A stretch of 45,662 bases of DNA from Longimicrobium sp. (GTDB taxonomy: Bacteria > Gemmatimonadota > Gemmatimonadetes > Longimicrobiales > Longimicrobiaceae). This document shows positions 1 through 8,442 of this stretch, one piece after another. Position 1 is the stretch's first letter; every line of letters begins with the position of its first letter. The notes beneath the pieces are model-generated. The model was not told where the DNA came from. It searched no databases and was given only the letters and a program-made list of their open reading frames with translations. A program made the translations under genes and the position numbers. Location: positions 1 to 45,662 of the forward strand of contig NZ_DASVSF010000033.1 in the NCBI RefSeq assembly GCF_036388275.1. The letters are read 5' to 3'.

Positions 1-30
1 GAGGCGCGGAGGCCATGGCCTCCGCGCCTC
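1..30. repeat. 30-bp perfect palindrome at window edge
   Basis: The first 30 bases read the same on both strands: a 15-base arm ending in GGCCA is followed directly by its complement. As RNA this folds into a strong GC hairpin with a tiny loop centred on CATG. It may be the terminator of a gene lying to the left of the window, but there is no clear T run. Nothing else is seen in 31-106 apart from the leader of the next gene. Confidence 0.6.
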
Positions 31-106
31 GCCGTCCGCTGAATCCCCCGGGCTCCGGGCCCGCGCCGGCCGCGGCGCACATTCGTACTTTCGTTCCGAG
101 GGCCTC

Positions 107-1267
107 ATGGCAGATCCGGCACGGCCGGCGGCGCCGCCCGCGAGCCCCCACCAGGTGTTCCGGTCCATCCGGTATTTCGACACCCTCGACGGGCTTCGCG
201 CGCTGGCCATTTTTTTCGTCATCGGCCACCATGCGCTGGGGCCGGACGACTCGTTGTTCGGCTACGGGACGCATTTCGCCCTGTTCTTCGCGATCAGCGG
301 CTTCCTGATCACCACGCTGCTGCTGCGCGAGCGCGACAAGCACGGCGACATCTCCCTCCGCCGCTTCTTCATCCGCCGCGCCATCCGCCTGTACCCGCTG
401 TACTACACGGTGCTGGCGATGTACGTGGTGCTGGTGTGGGCCCTGGAGGGCGGCACCGAGGCGGGCGCCGGGTTCTGGAAGAACCTTCCCGCGTACCTGA
501 CGTTCACGGCCAACTGGTTCGTCTCGCTCGAGGCCGACCGGGTGATCTTCTACTTCGCCTGGTCGCTGGCCGCGCAGGAGCAGTTCTACCTGGTGTGGCC
601 GTGGATCGTGAAGCACTCCCGCAGGCGGTGGATGCCGGCCGCCTTCCTGGCCGTGGTCTTCGCGGTGGACCTGCTGCTGGAAGGGCTGCTGCACTCGGGC
701 GTGCTGCGGCTGGGCACCACGGCCGCCCGCGTGGTCACCAGCCCGTCGGCGCCCATCCTGATCGGCTGCGCGCTGGCGTACGCCCTTCACTGGGCGCGGT
801 CGTTCGACGTGGTGCACGCGGTGCTGGGGCGCCGCTGGAGCCTTCCCGCGGCGTTCGCGGCCATGGCGGCGGGGTATGCGCTGCGCGTGCCCAACCCGTG
901 GATGACGCTGCTGATGGCCGGGGTGGTGGCGGCCGGGTGCATCCGCCCCGACGCGGGGCTCAAGCAGGCACTGAGCAACCGGGTGCTCGCCTACCTGGGC
1001 ACCATTTCGTACGGGCTGTACCTGATGCACATGTTGGCCATCAACGTTTCGCGCAAGCTCTCGCTTTCCGGGTGGGCCCTGTACCTGGCCGCCCTCGCCA
1101 TCACCATCGTGGCCGCGTCGCTCAGCTACCGCTGGTTCGAGACGCCGCTGCTGGCGCTGAAGGACCGCTTCGCCGGCCGCCGCCCCGCCCCGGGGTGGCA
1201 GACGCCGGCCGGGCCCGCCGTGGTCCCCGCCGCCCCGGTGGCGGGCGACAACCCCGCGACTGCGTAG
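107..1267 (+). CDS. acyltransferase family 3 membrane protein (OafA/YrhL type)
   Basis: This 386-residue protein resembles integral-membrane O-acyltransferases that modify cell-surface or exported sugars with acetyl or other acyl groups. Near the N-terminus it has the family pattern YFDTLDGLRALAI, followed by IGHHALG with the expected catalytic-type histidine in the first helix. The sequence then has about ten hydrophobic segments, including SYGLYLMHM and a final SYRWFETPLL, which is typical of the family. The C-terminal 35 residues are Pro/Ala-rich. The ATG is preceded by GAGGG at short spacing. The stop is 4 bases before the deacetylase, so the two are probably co-transcribed. Both are convergent to the exopolysaccharide operon and are plausible polymer-decorating enzymes for it. 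The substrate is not known. Confidence 0.88.
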   Translation: MADPARPAAPPASPHQVFRSIRYFDTLDGLRALAIFFVIGHHALGPDDSLFGYGTHFALFFAISGFLITTLLLRERDKHGDISLRRFFIRRAIRLYPLYYTVLAMYVVLVWALEGGTEAGAGFWKNLPAYLTFTANWFVSLEADRVIFYFAWSLAAQEQFYLVWPWIVKHSRRRWMPAAFLAVVFAVDLLLEGLLHSGVLRLGTTAARVVTSPSAPILIGCALAYALHWARSFDVVHAVLGRRWSLPAAFAAMAAGYALRVPNPWMTLLMAGVVAAGCIRPDAGLKQALSNRVLAYLGTISYGLYLMHMLAINVSRKLSLSGWALYLAALAITIVAASLSYRWFETPLLALKDRFAGRRPAPGWQTPAGPAVVPAAPVAGDNPATA

Positions 1268-1271
1268 GGAG

Positions 1272-2024
1272 ATGGAGAAGCCGTTCACCTTTCGCGACCG
1301 CCTGAACAACTGGGCCAGCCGCAAGATCCCCGTCAAACGCGCGCGCTCGCGGCTCACCCGGCCGCTGGCCAGCGTGACCTTCGACGATTTCCCGAAGTCG
1401 GCGTGGACGGCGGGCGGGACCATCCTCCGCGGCTTCGGGGCGCGGGGCACCTACTTCGCGTCGGGCCGGTACTGCGGCATCGAGGAATACGGGATCGAGT
1501 ACTACGACGCCGACGACCTGCGCGCGGTGCACGCGGCCGGGCACGAGGTGGGCTCCCACACCTTCTTTCACCGCTACGTTCCCGAGGTGCTGTCGCGCGA
1601 CCTGGTGGCCGACGCCCGCCGCAACGCCGAATTCGTCCGCGGCATCCTGGGCGACGTCACCCTGTCGAGCTTCGCCTTTCCCTTCGGCGACGTGTCTCCG
1701 CGCACCAAGCTGCTCTATTCGCGGCTCTATCCCTGCTGCCGCGGGATCCGCCCCGGCGTCAACGCGGGCGTGCTGGACCTGGCGCAGCTGTGGGCGGTGC
1801 CGCTGGAGGTGCGGCACTGGACGGCGGAGCAGGTGGAGGAGCGGGTGGAGGAGGCACGGCGGCAAAACGGGTGGATCGTCTTCTTTACCCACGACGTTTC
1901 CGAAACGCCCGCTCCGTACGGGTGCACGCCGGCCATGCTGGAGCACGCGCTGCACACCGTTGCGTCGGCGGGGATGCCGGTGCTTCCCATCCGCGAAGCG
2001 CTCCGCGAGGCCACGGGAGCGTAG
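1272..2024 (+). CDS. polysaccharide deacetylase (NodB/CE4 family)
   Basis: This 250-residue protein has the ordered motifs of CE4 deacetylases, which remove N- or O-acetyl groups from sugar polymers. TFDD at about residue 37 carries the catalytic base and metal Asp, GSHTFFH carries the two metal-binding His, FAFPFGD is motif 3, and FFTHDV near the C-terminus is motif 5. No signal peptide is visible, so it is predicted to act in the cytoplasm on a precursor or to leave by an unrecognised route. The start lies 4 bases after the acyltransferase stop with GGGAG just upstream, which suggests translational coupling. Acylation and deacetylation genes side by side suggest tailoring of the polysaccharide made by the neighbouring operon; that link is an inference. 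Confidence 0.88.
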   Translation: MEKPFTFRDRLNNWASRKIPVKRARSRLTRPLASVTFDDFPKSAWTAGGTILRGFGARGTYFASGRYCGIEEYGIEYYDADDLRAVHAAGHEVGSHTFFHRYVPEVLSRDLVADARRNAEFVRGILGDVTLSSFAFPFGDVSPRTKLLYSRLYPCCRGIRPGVNAGVLDLAQLWAVPLEVRHWTAEQVEERVEEARRQNGWIVFFTHDVSETPAPYGCTPAMLEHALHTVASAGMPVLPIREALREATGA

Positions 2025-2052
2025 CCGCCCGGCGCGGGAAGGCACGAAGCGG

Positions 2053-2090
2053 AAGAGCCGCGGAAGGGCTGGGCGCCCTCCGCGGCTCTT
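2053..2090. terminator. bidirectional terminator between convergent operons
   Basis: A perfect 12-bp stem (2053-2064 with 2079-2090, AAGAGCCGCGGA) encloses a 14-base loop. It ends in CTCTTT on the plus strand and has A-rich flanks for the opposite direction. It sits between the stop codons of the deacetylase (+) and the acyltransferase (-), so it can end both transcripts. Confidence 0.8.
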
Positions 2091-2110
2091 TCCGTTTCAC
2101 CGGCGCGCGC

Positions 2111-3049
2111 CTACCTCGCCTGGGCCCGCTCCCGGAGCCACCGCTTCAGCTGCTTGGCGCCGCCCAGCAGCCCCGTCCCCTGCAGCGCCGCGCGGGCCAC
2201 CCCCTTGGCCGCGCGGCGCGCGCGGAGCGAGAGGGGCGGGGTGCCCACCGGGCCCGCGATCCTCACGTGCGTGGCGTAGTGGTACTTGTACTCCTCGTCG
2301 CCGATCAGGAAATCGAATTCGCGGTCCCCGCGCCGGAAGCGGTCCTCCATCATCCGGTGCTGCAGGATGCGGCCGGGCGAGTACTTCTGCAGCGAGGCGT
2401 CGTAGGCGGGGATCCACGACAGGAACCGCCCCTCGTCCGCGACGCCGAGGTGGACGGCCGCCAGCCGCTCGCCCGCGTAGAGCGAAGAGACCACCAGCGC
2501 GCCTGCGTCCCGCAGGCGCTCGAACAGCGCCACGTTGCGGGGATCGGCGAACTGGTCCAGGTGGCCCGTGGCGCGGTACTGGTGCGACTTCCACTCCAGG
2601 CACAGGCGCAGGGCGGCGGGGTCGGGGTCGTCGCCCACGTACCGCGGCGGGCCGACCTCCCCTTCCAGCTTCCGCTGCTTGCGGCGGATGTCGGAGCCGT
2701 GAGGCAGCCGCTGGGCCGCTTCGTCCCAGGTGGCGGGGTAGTCGGCCCAGCGAAGGTACGGGCAGGGCTCGCACTCCGGCGGCGCACCGGCGGATCTCCA
2801 CTCGGCCAGGGTGACGTTTCCGCGCAGCGCCACGGGAATCCACCCCAGCGGCCGCTGCCCGGACGGTGCGGCGTCCGCGACCGGCTCCAGGAGATCCAGG
2901 AAGGGCACCTGCGTGACGGCCGTGCCCTCCACGTCGAGGACGCGGTACACGGCGCCCTCCACCGAGACCAGCACCGGCTGGCACCGCCGCCCCGGAAAGC
3001 GGGCCGCGGCCAGCGCGTCGAGGAACGTGTCGGTCGAAAAGAAGTTCAT
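2111..3049 (-). CDS. GNAT acyltransferase, CelD/BcsL-like
   Basis: This 312-residue protein is the last gene of the exopolysaccharide operon. The central part (SDIRRKQRKLE, then a central acceptor region and AVHLGV...SWIPAYD...YSPGRIL) matches the Acetyltransf_6/CelD-BcsL group of GNAT-fold enzymes. These are found in cellulose and exopolysaccharide clusters and are thought to acylate sugars or polymers. A basic, helical tail (RARRAAKGVA...KQLKRWLRERA) follows. The ATG overlaps the stop of the WecG/TagA gene as ATGA, which fixes the start; the long upstream open frame is not used. The acyl donor and acceptor are unknown. Confidence 0.8.
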   Translation of the reverse strand: MNFFSTDTFLDALAAARFPGRRCQPVLVSVEGAVYRVLDVEGTAVTQVPFLDLLEPVADAAPSGQRPLGWIPVALRGNVTLAEWRSAGAPPECEPCPYLRWADYPATWDEAAQRLPHGSDIRRKQRKLEGEVGPPRYVGDDPDPAALRLCLEWKSHQYRATGHLDQFADPRNVALFERLRDAGALVVSSLYAGERLAAVHLGVADEGRFLSWIPAYDASLQKYSPGRILQHRMMEDRFRRGDREFDFLIGDEEYKYHYATHVRIAGPVGTPPLSLRARRAAKGVARAALQGTGLLGGAKQLKRWLRERAQAR

Positions 3050-3882
3050 CCGCTCCGATTCGCGCGCACGCCGCCGCCCAGCCGCTGGCGGAAGACGAGT
3101 GCGACCAGTCGTGTGTTGTAGACGGCGTAGCGCTTCCACAGGCGGCGCGGCTCCACCATCACCCGGAACAGCCACTCCAGCCCCACCCGCCGCATCCACC
3201 GGGGAGCGCGGCGCACCTGCCCCGACACGAAGTCGAATGCGGCGCCCACCCCTACGCCCACGGGAACGCCCAACTCCGCGAGGTGGTCCTGGAGCCACAC
3301 TTCCTGCTTCGGCGCGCCAAGGGCCACGAACAGCACGTGCGGCGCCGCGCCCCGCACCGCGTCGGCCACTCGCCGCGATTCCGCGGCGTCGGCCTCGAAC
3401 CCCACGGGAGGGCAGTACGTGCCCGCCACCTCCAGCCCCGGATACGATTTCCGGAGCGCGCGCGCCGCCCCCTCGGCCGCGCCCGGCCGGCCGCCCAGCA
3501 GGAACACGCGGAGCCCCGTTCCCGCGACCGCTTCACAGACGGCCTCGAACAGGTCCACGCCCGGCACCCGGGCGGGAAGGGGAGCGCCGAGCACCCGGGA
3601 CGCCCACACCAGCGACACGCCGTCGGCCACGGACAGCCCCGCCGAGGCGTAGGCCCGCCGGAAGCGCGCGGAGTCGCGGAGGAGCCCCGCGTGGTGGGCG
3701 TTGGGGGTCACCACGTAGGCGGGCGGCCCTCCCGCGCGGGCGCGCTGGAGGACCCAGGCGATGGCCTCGGCCTGGGTGAGCGCGTCGACGGGCACACCGG
3801 CGATGTGAAGCCGGCGCGGCGCCCCGGCGGGAGGCGCGCCGTCCGCCGGGCGGATTTCCGCCCGCTCGCCCGCCGAAGACAT
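3046..3882 (-). CDS. WecG/TagA/CpsF-family glycosyltransferase (GT26)
   Basis: This 278-residue protein is predicted to add a sugar (ManNAc or ManNAcA in characterised members) to an undecaprenyl-linked acceptor at the inner membrane face. Visible family marks are VVTPNAHH (the Thr/Asn loop), SVADGVSLVW (the catalytic-type Asp), VFLLGGRPG, the central PP.GF region, LFVALGAPKQEVW, and a C-terminal stretch RRAPRWMRRVGLEWLFR..EPRRLWKRY that is diagnostic. Length is as expected. The ATG has a GGGGGCGAG purine block upstream, and the stop overlaps the next start by four bases. In the operon it probably supplies one committed sugar of the repeat unit. Confidence 0.92.
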   Translation of the reverse strand: MSSAGERAEIRPADGAPPAGAPRRLHIAGVPVDALTQAEAIAWVLQRARAGGPPAYVVTPNAHHAGLLRDSARFRRAYASAGLSVADGVSLVWASRVLGAPLPARVPGVDLFEAVCEAVAGTGLRVFLLGGRPGAAEGAARALRKSYPGLEVAGTYCPPVGFEADAAESRRVADAVRGAAPHVLFVALGAPKQEVWLQDHLAELGVPVGVGVGAAFDFVSGQVRRAPRWMRRVGLEWLFRVMVEPRRLWKRYAVYNTRLVALVFRQRLGGGVRANRSG

Positions 3883-3899
3883 CGGCTCGCCCCCGCCCG

Positions 3900-4964
3900 T
3901 CAGATGGCGCTGTCGGCCGTGGACCGCAGGCCGATCTTGTCGAAGCCGGTCTGCTTCAGCTGGAACGCGCGCCACAGCCGGCGGAACACGGGCCGCGGCG
4001 CGAGCAGGCACGCCGTCCAGAACGCGGAAAAGACCAGCTTTTCTCCCGGCCCGAAGGCCGCGTCGGTCCACGTGGCCCGGGCCAGCCGCCCGAAGGTGGC
4101 CACCTGGCCGCCCACCCCGCCCTCGAACTTCTGCAGCGCGAACACGTGGCGCAGGAAGTACGAGTTGCGGTCGGCCACCCCCGTCAGCCCGAAGTGCCGG
4201 GCCATCACCGACTGCAGCTCCACCCAGCGGCGCACGCCGTCGGGCGAGAGCATGGTGCGGATGTGGTTGCCGTCGGGGTGCATGCGGTACTCGGCCAGGG
4301 GCTCGTGCACGGCCTTCACGGGAGCCAGCAGCGAGGCACCCATGGTCAGGTAGGCGTCGGCCGCGGTGCGGAAGCCCTTGGTGGGCATGGGCAGCAGCCC
4401 GGCGAACACGTCGGCGCGGATGGCGACGGCCGACGTTGCCGGCGCCACGTGGCGCGTGGTGCGGCGGATCTGGTCGCGGAGGTCGCCCTCGGAAAGGGCC
4501 GCGCGCCGGGGCCGGACGTCGCCGGTGCGGCGGCCGTGCTCGTCGATCACGTACATGGTGTGCACGATCATCCCCGCGGCGGGATCGGCCGCCGCGGCCT
4601 GGGCCACGCGCGCCAGCTTTTCCGGGACCCAGCGGTCGTCCGAATCCAGCAGCGCGATCCACCGCCCCCGGCACAGCCCGAACCCGTGCTCCATGGCGCC
4701 CGACTGACCGGCGTTGGGGATGGAGGACAGGACGGCCCTCACCGCGGGGCGCGCGGCGCGCAGCCGGTCCATCCACCCCCGCACGGCTTCGGCGGTGCCG
4801 TCGGTGGAGCCATCGTCCACCACCACGAGCTCCCAGTCTCCGAACGCCTGGGCCGCCACGCTGTCGAGGGTGTCGACCACCCACTCGGCCTGGTTGTAGG
4901 CGGCGACCAGCACCGAGAACTCCGGCGGGGCCCCGGTGCCGCCCGGCGAGCCTGGCCCGTTCAT
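3900..4964 (-). CDS. GT2 family glycosyltransferase
   Basis: This 354-residue protein has an N-terminal GT-A domain: FSVLVAAYNQAEW, VVVDDGSTDGT with the UDP-binding Asp, and LLDSDDRW with the metal-binding DxD-like triplet, within the first about 110 residues. The C-terminal half is family-specific and includes AEYRMHPDGNHIR, typical of capsule and LPS GT2 enzymes. It probably transfers one sugar to the lipid-linked repeat unit. Its ATG overlaps the polymerase stop as ATGA. Its length, 354 residues, equals that of the GT2 encoded at 7268-8332, but the sequences outside the GT-A core differ, so recent duplication is not obvious. Confidence 0.88.
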   Translation of the reverse strand: MNGPGSPGGTGAPPEFSVLVAAYNQAEWVVDTLDSVAAQAFGDWELVVVDDGSTDGTAEAVRGWMDRLRAARPAVRAVLSSIPNAGQSGAMEHGFGLCRGRWIALLDSDDRWVPEKLARVAQAAAADPAAGMIVHTMYVIDEHGRRTGDVRPRRAALSEGDLRDQIRRTTRHVAPATSAVAIRADVFAGLLPMPTKGFRTAADAYLTMGASLLAPVKAVHEPLAEYRMHPDGNHIRTMLSPDGVRRWVELQSVMARHFGLTGVADRNSYFLRHVFALQKFEGGVGGQVATFGRLARATWTDAAFGPGEKLVFSAFWTACLLAPRPVFRRLWRAFQLKQTGFDKIGLRSTADSAI

Positions 4965-6355
4965 CGCGGCCTCCCGGCGGGTGCCGCCCGCGGCCGGCGC
5001 AGCCAGCCGCCGCGCCCGGGCGCCGCCGGACGGGCCAGCAGGGGCGAGCAGACGGCGGCGACGTACAGGGCCCAGTTCAGGTTGTTCTTTTCCAGGAGCA
5101 CCGACTCGCTGACGTTGTAGAGCAGGGTCATGGTAAGGATGAGCACCGGCCACAGGCCGTCGGGGGTGACCGTGCGGCGCAGGGCGCCCAGCGCCTGCCG
5201 GAACGCCGACAGGTACCCCACCAGGAACAGGGCCAGCCCGGTGATGCCCAGCTGCAGGAGCACTTCGAGGAAGCCGTTGTGGGCCGTGGGCGTTTCCCAG
5301 CCGATCTCCTTCAGCGGCTGGGCAGACGGGCCCGCGTCGCCCAGCCAGAAGGCGTTGTATCCGTATCCCAGCCAGGGCTCTCTGCCGATGGCGCGCACCA
5401 GCACCTCCCACATGGGCACGCGGCCGGTGAGCGACGGGTCCTTGCCGAGCACGGCCAGGGAGGCCTCCCAGTTGGTGGCGAGCAGCGCCGCGGCGCTGCC
5501 GCCCACCAGCACGGCGCCCACGAACACCATGATCGCCACGTCCATGCGCTGGCGGAGCAGGCGGAAGAGCGCGGCCGAGGCAAAGAGCGCCACCAGCACG
5601 CTCAGCGCCGTCTTGGAGGTGGACATCAGCAGCAGGAACAGGCACAGCGCCACCCCCGAGGTGCCGATCCACCGCCGCGAACGCGGAAGGTCGGCGCGCA
5701 GGAGCAGGAACACCATCGCCCCCAGGGCCATCACCTTGCCCAGGATGTTCTTGTGCGTGTACACCCCCTGCCAGGCGCCCGCGTGGATGCCGTGGTTGAC
5801 GCCCAGGCGGGGAAGGGCCAGGGCGAAGGCCAGCGAGCTCACCGCCAGCAGCGCCAGGGCCGCGCCCAGCACCCGCAGCAGCTCCCGCGGCTCGAAGCGC
5901 GCGGCGAGGAACACGCCGAACGCGGTGGTGCCCAGCAGCGCGAGCGAACGCCGCAGCGTAAGGTCCGGCGCGGCCGACCAGGCGGTGGAAGCCAGCGCCA
6001 GCGCCATGAGGGCCAGCACGCTGGGCCGGCGGGCGATGGCGGCCAGCGACGCCCGCCAGCGCACCGCCACCAGCCCCAGGCTCACGGCGTGGATGCTGGC
6101 GAACATGGTGCGCAGCACGTAGTTGCCCTCGTAGGCGCCCCCGACGGCGTCGCTGCCGCTTCCCTCGAGCACCAGCAGCACCACCGCGTGCGACATCAGG
6201 TACACCGCCACCACCGCGAACGCCGTTTCCGCGCCCCGGTACGCCGTGGCGAACGCGCTTTCCAGCGCCGCCTGCCGGGGCGGGCGGCGCCGCGCGGAAA
6301 AGGCGGGGCGGGGAAGCGTGGCGGTCCCGGGGGCCGCCAGGAGCTCAGTCGCCAT
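4961..6355 (-). CDS. O-antigen ligase/polymerase (Wzy/WaaL-like)
   Basis: This 464-residue polytopic membrane protein has about 11-12 hydrophobic segments. The family signatures are GVYTHKNILGK, STSKTA, the periplasmic-loop pattern SLTGRVPMWE, and GYGYNAFW...TAHNGFLEVLLQLG. In this family these loops carry the Arg and His needed to polymerise or ligate undecaprenyl-linked units. With a flippase and tyrosine kinase in the same operon, the polymerase role (Wzy) is more likely than LPS ligase. The ATG lies inside the end of the preceding GT2 gene (11-base overlap). The first 40 residues are polar and could be cytoplasmic. Confidence 0.88.
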   Translation of the reverse strand: MATELLAAPGTATLPRPAFSARRRPPRQAALESAFATAYRGAETAFAVVAVYLMSHAVVLLVLEGSGSDAVGGAYEGNYVLRTMFASIHAVSLGLVAVRWRASLAAIARRPSVLALMALALASTAWSAAPDLTLRRSLALLGTTAFGVFLAARFEPRELLRVLGAALALLAVSSLAFALALPRLGVNHGIHAGAWQGVYTHKNILGKVMALGAMVFLLLRADLPRSRRWIGTSGVALCLFLLLMSTSKTALSVLVALFASAALFRLLRQRMDVAIMVFVGAVLVGGSAAALLATNWEASLAVLGKDPSLTGRVPMWEVLVRAIGREPWLGYGYNAFWLGDAGPSAQPLKEIGWETPTAHNGFLEVLLQLGITGLALFLVGYLSAFRQALGALRRTVTPDGLWPVLILTMTLLYNVSESVLLEKNNLNWALYVAAVCSPLLARPAAPGRGGWLRRPRAAPAGRPR

Positions 6356-7271
6356 GGATCGTCCGATACTCCTGGAAGCGGAGCCGCGTGAGCCCCGTGA
6401 GGTTTCCCGCCCCCCAGCACACGTACCACAGCGAGCGCACCACGCCGGCGCGGCCGCGCACGAGGGCCACCGGCAGGGTGGCCAGCCCCAGGCCGATCCG
6501 CGCGACGCCCTTGCCCGCGCGCACGACCGCCGCGCCCAGCGTGGGTTGGAGCTCGCGCTCGCAGACGCTCCACGTGTTCGCCGTGCGGTACACGCGCTGG
6601 AGGATCCAGCGGGCGCGGGTGCGCGTGGCGGGCGTCCACTCGTGCGCCACGGCTTCGTCGGCCCACACCATCACCGCCCCCGCACGCGCCAGCCGCAGGA
6701 ACAGGTGGGTATCCTCGCCCCCGCTGAGCGTGAACCGGGGGTCGAAGGGCTCGGGCATGTCCCTGAGCACGGCCATGCGGATCAGCACGTTGCCGGCGCC
6801 CGGGTCGCCCTTGTGGGCCCCGGTGGGGAGCCGCGGCGCCTCGAAGAAGCCGCCGCGCTTCACCCAGTCGGGCACCTCGCCCTCGAACACCGGCAGCACG
6901 GGGCCCGCCACCACGTCGGCCCCGTGCTGGGCCTGCACCCGGAGCAGCTCGCTCAGCCAGCCGGGCAGGGGCACCTCGTCGTCGTCGATGAAGGCCATCA
7001 TGTCTGCCCCGGCCTCGCGCGCGGCGGCCACGGCCGCGTTGCGCGCGTGCGACACGCCGCGGCGCTCCTCGTGCCGGTAGCGCAGGGGCCAGGGCAGCCG
7101 GTCCGACCACTCGTCGCAGACGGCCTCGGCCGAGCGCGCGGGGTCGTTGTCCACCACGACGATCTCCAGCTCCGGCGGCGCCCCCTCGAAACGCAGGGTG
7201 CACAGTCCTTCGAGCAGCCGCGCCAGGCCGCGGGGCCGCAGGTAGGTCACCGCGCACACGGCCACCTTCAT
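6345..7271 (-). CDS. GT2 family glycosyltransferase
   Basis: This 308-residue enzyme has a GT-A fold start (VAVCAVTYLRPRGL), VVVDNDPA, RGVSHARNAAV and MAFIDDDEVP (DxD equivalent). It then shows the GAGNVLIR...SGGEDTHLFLRLARAG block that places the acceptor-site acid in GT2 enzymes. The C-terminal 90 residues include two weakly hydrophobic helices, suggesting membrane association. The ATG overlaps the stop of the previous GT2 (ATGA) and it runs 11 bases into the polymerase gene. The sugar specificity cannot be read from the sequence. Confidence 0.88.
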   Translation of the reverse strand: MKVAVCAVTYLRPRGLARLLEGLCTLRFEGAPPELEIVVVDNDPARSAEAVCDEWSDRLPWPLRYRHEERRGVSHARNAAVAAAREAGADMMAFIDDDEVPLPGWLSELLRVQAQHGADVVAGPVLPVFEGEVPDWVKRGGFFEAPRLPTGAHKGDPGAGNVLIRMAVLRDMPEPFDPRFTLSGGEDTHLFLRLARAGAVMVWADEAVAHEWTPATRTRARWILQRVYRTANTWSVCERELQPTLGAAVVRAGKGVARIGLGLATLPVALVRGRAGVVRSLWYVCWGAGNLTGLTRLRFQEYRTIHGD

Positions 7272-8332
7272 GGCGTGCCGTCCGCCGCCGCGCGAACCCG
7301 CAGCCCCACCATGGTGCGGCGCCCCGCCGACATCAGGCCGGCGCGCGCCAGGGCCTGCGTCAGGCGCTCCTTTCCCTCCATCCCCAGGACCCGTTCCAGC
7401 GCGCGGCCATGGCGCGTGGCCGACTGCATGCCCCGTCCTCCCAGCCGCCGGGCGCGGGCCAGGCACTCGCGCCCGAGCTGCCAGTGCGTGTTCTGGAACG
7501 CCTGCAGGGCCACGCTCTCGTAGTCCGCCGCCAGTGCCTGCGCAAAGTCGTCGCGCCGTCCTTGGGCGAGGAGGATGGAGTCGATGCGGTCGATGACCTT
7601 CAGCTGCGAGCTCAGCTTGTCGGCGTGCACGAAGTTGCGGCTCACCGACATCCGCGCGGAGCCGTGCATCCGGTAGAACCCCACCATCTCGGGAACACGG
7701 ACGATGCGCGCGCCGTTCACCAGGGCACGCATGGCGATGTCGCCGTCCTGGTTGCGTGCCACCGATTCGTCCCAGCCGCCGGTGGATTCGTACACGTCGC
7801 GGCGCCAGAGCAGCGCGCAGGTGGGCACCCACGCCGAGCCTTCCAGCCAGCCCCGCAGGGCCGCGTCGGGATCGGGACTGGGGAGGCGGGCGTTTCGCCC
7901 GGCCTCCGTCCAGCGGCCGGCGGCGTCGAGCTCGACCTTGCACGACTCGCCGGCCGCCAGCGCGCCAGGCTGCGATCGCACGGCCGGCACCAGCGCCGCC
8001 ATCGCGCCGGGCGCCACGTAGTCGTCGGCGTCCAGGAACATCAGAAAGCCGCCCCGCGCCAGCTCGGCGCCGCGGTTCCGCGCGAAGCCGCCTCCCCGGT
8101 TGCTTTCCAGCCGCAGCGCCCGCACGCGGTCCGGCCAGCGGTCGGTGAAGCGCTTCACCACCTCCCAGCTCCCGTCGGTCGAGGCGTCGTCCACCACCAC
8201 GGCTTCCACGGACGGGTAGGTCTGGGCCAGGACGGATTCCAGCGTCTCGGCCACGAAGGGCGCGGCGTTGTGGCAAGGGACCACCACCGAAACCAGCTCC
8301 GTCGTCCCGTCGCCCGGGGGGCTCGTCTGCAT
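7268..8332 (-). CDS. GT2 family glycosyltransferase
   Basis: This 354-residue protein has VSVVVPCHNAAPFV at the N-terminus, VVVDDASTDGS and MFLDADDYV (the DxD motif), followed by the ARNQDGDIAMRAL acceptor-site region and YRMHGSARMS. Together these mark a GT-A glycosyltransferase of the repeat-unit assembly type. A 110-bp gap separates it from the flippase gene upstream, unlike the tight spacing elsewhere in the operon, and that gap holds a sigma-54-like promoter. This gene may therefore head a separately controlled transcript with the five genes after it. Confidence 0.88.
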   Translation of the reverse strand: MQTSPPGDGTTELVSVVVPCHNAAPFVAETLESVLAQTYPSVEAVVVDDASTDGSWEVVKRFTDRWPDRVRALRLESNRGGGFARNRGAELARGGFLMFLDADDYVAPGAMAALVPAVRSQPGALAAGESCKVELDAAGRWTEAGRNARLPSPDPDAALRGWLEGSAWVPTCALLWRRDVYESTGGWDESVARNQDGDIAMRALVNGARIVRVPEMVGFYRMHGSARMSVSRNFVHADKLSSQLKVIDRIDSILLAQGRRDDFAQALAADYESVALQAFQNTHWQLGRECLARARRLGGRGMQSATRHGRALERVLGMEGKERLTQALARAGLMSAGRRTMVGLRVRAAADGTP

Positions 8333-8411
8333 CGTGCTCCTGTACGGCGTTCCCCGTGGGCCTGGGGCCGCGCGGGGTGCTGCGTGGGTTCGTGCGTCGC
8401 CTGCACATGCG

Positions 8412-8427
8412 TGCACCGCCCGTGCCA
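8412..8427 (-). promoter_or_regulatory. sigma-54-like promoter inside the EPS operon
   Basis: Read on the minus strand this is TGGCACGGGCGGTGCA, which matches the consensus TGGCACG-N4-TTGCW at all but one position (G for the first T of the -12 element). The GG and GC doublets are at the correct 10-base spacing. It is in the only large gap downstream of the flippase gene, about 80 bases before the next start codon, the same arrangement as the stronger site before the Wza-like gene. Confidence 0.5.
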
Positions 8428-8442
8428 CGCCGGGCACCGCCT

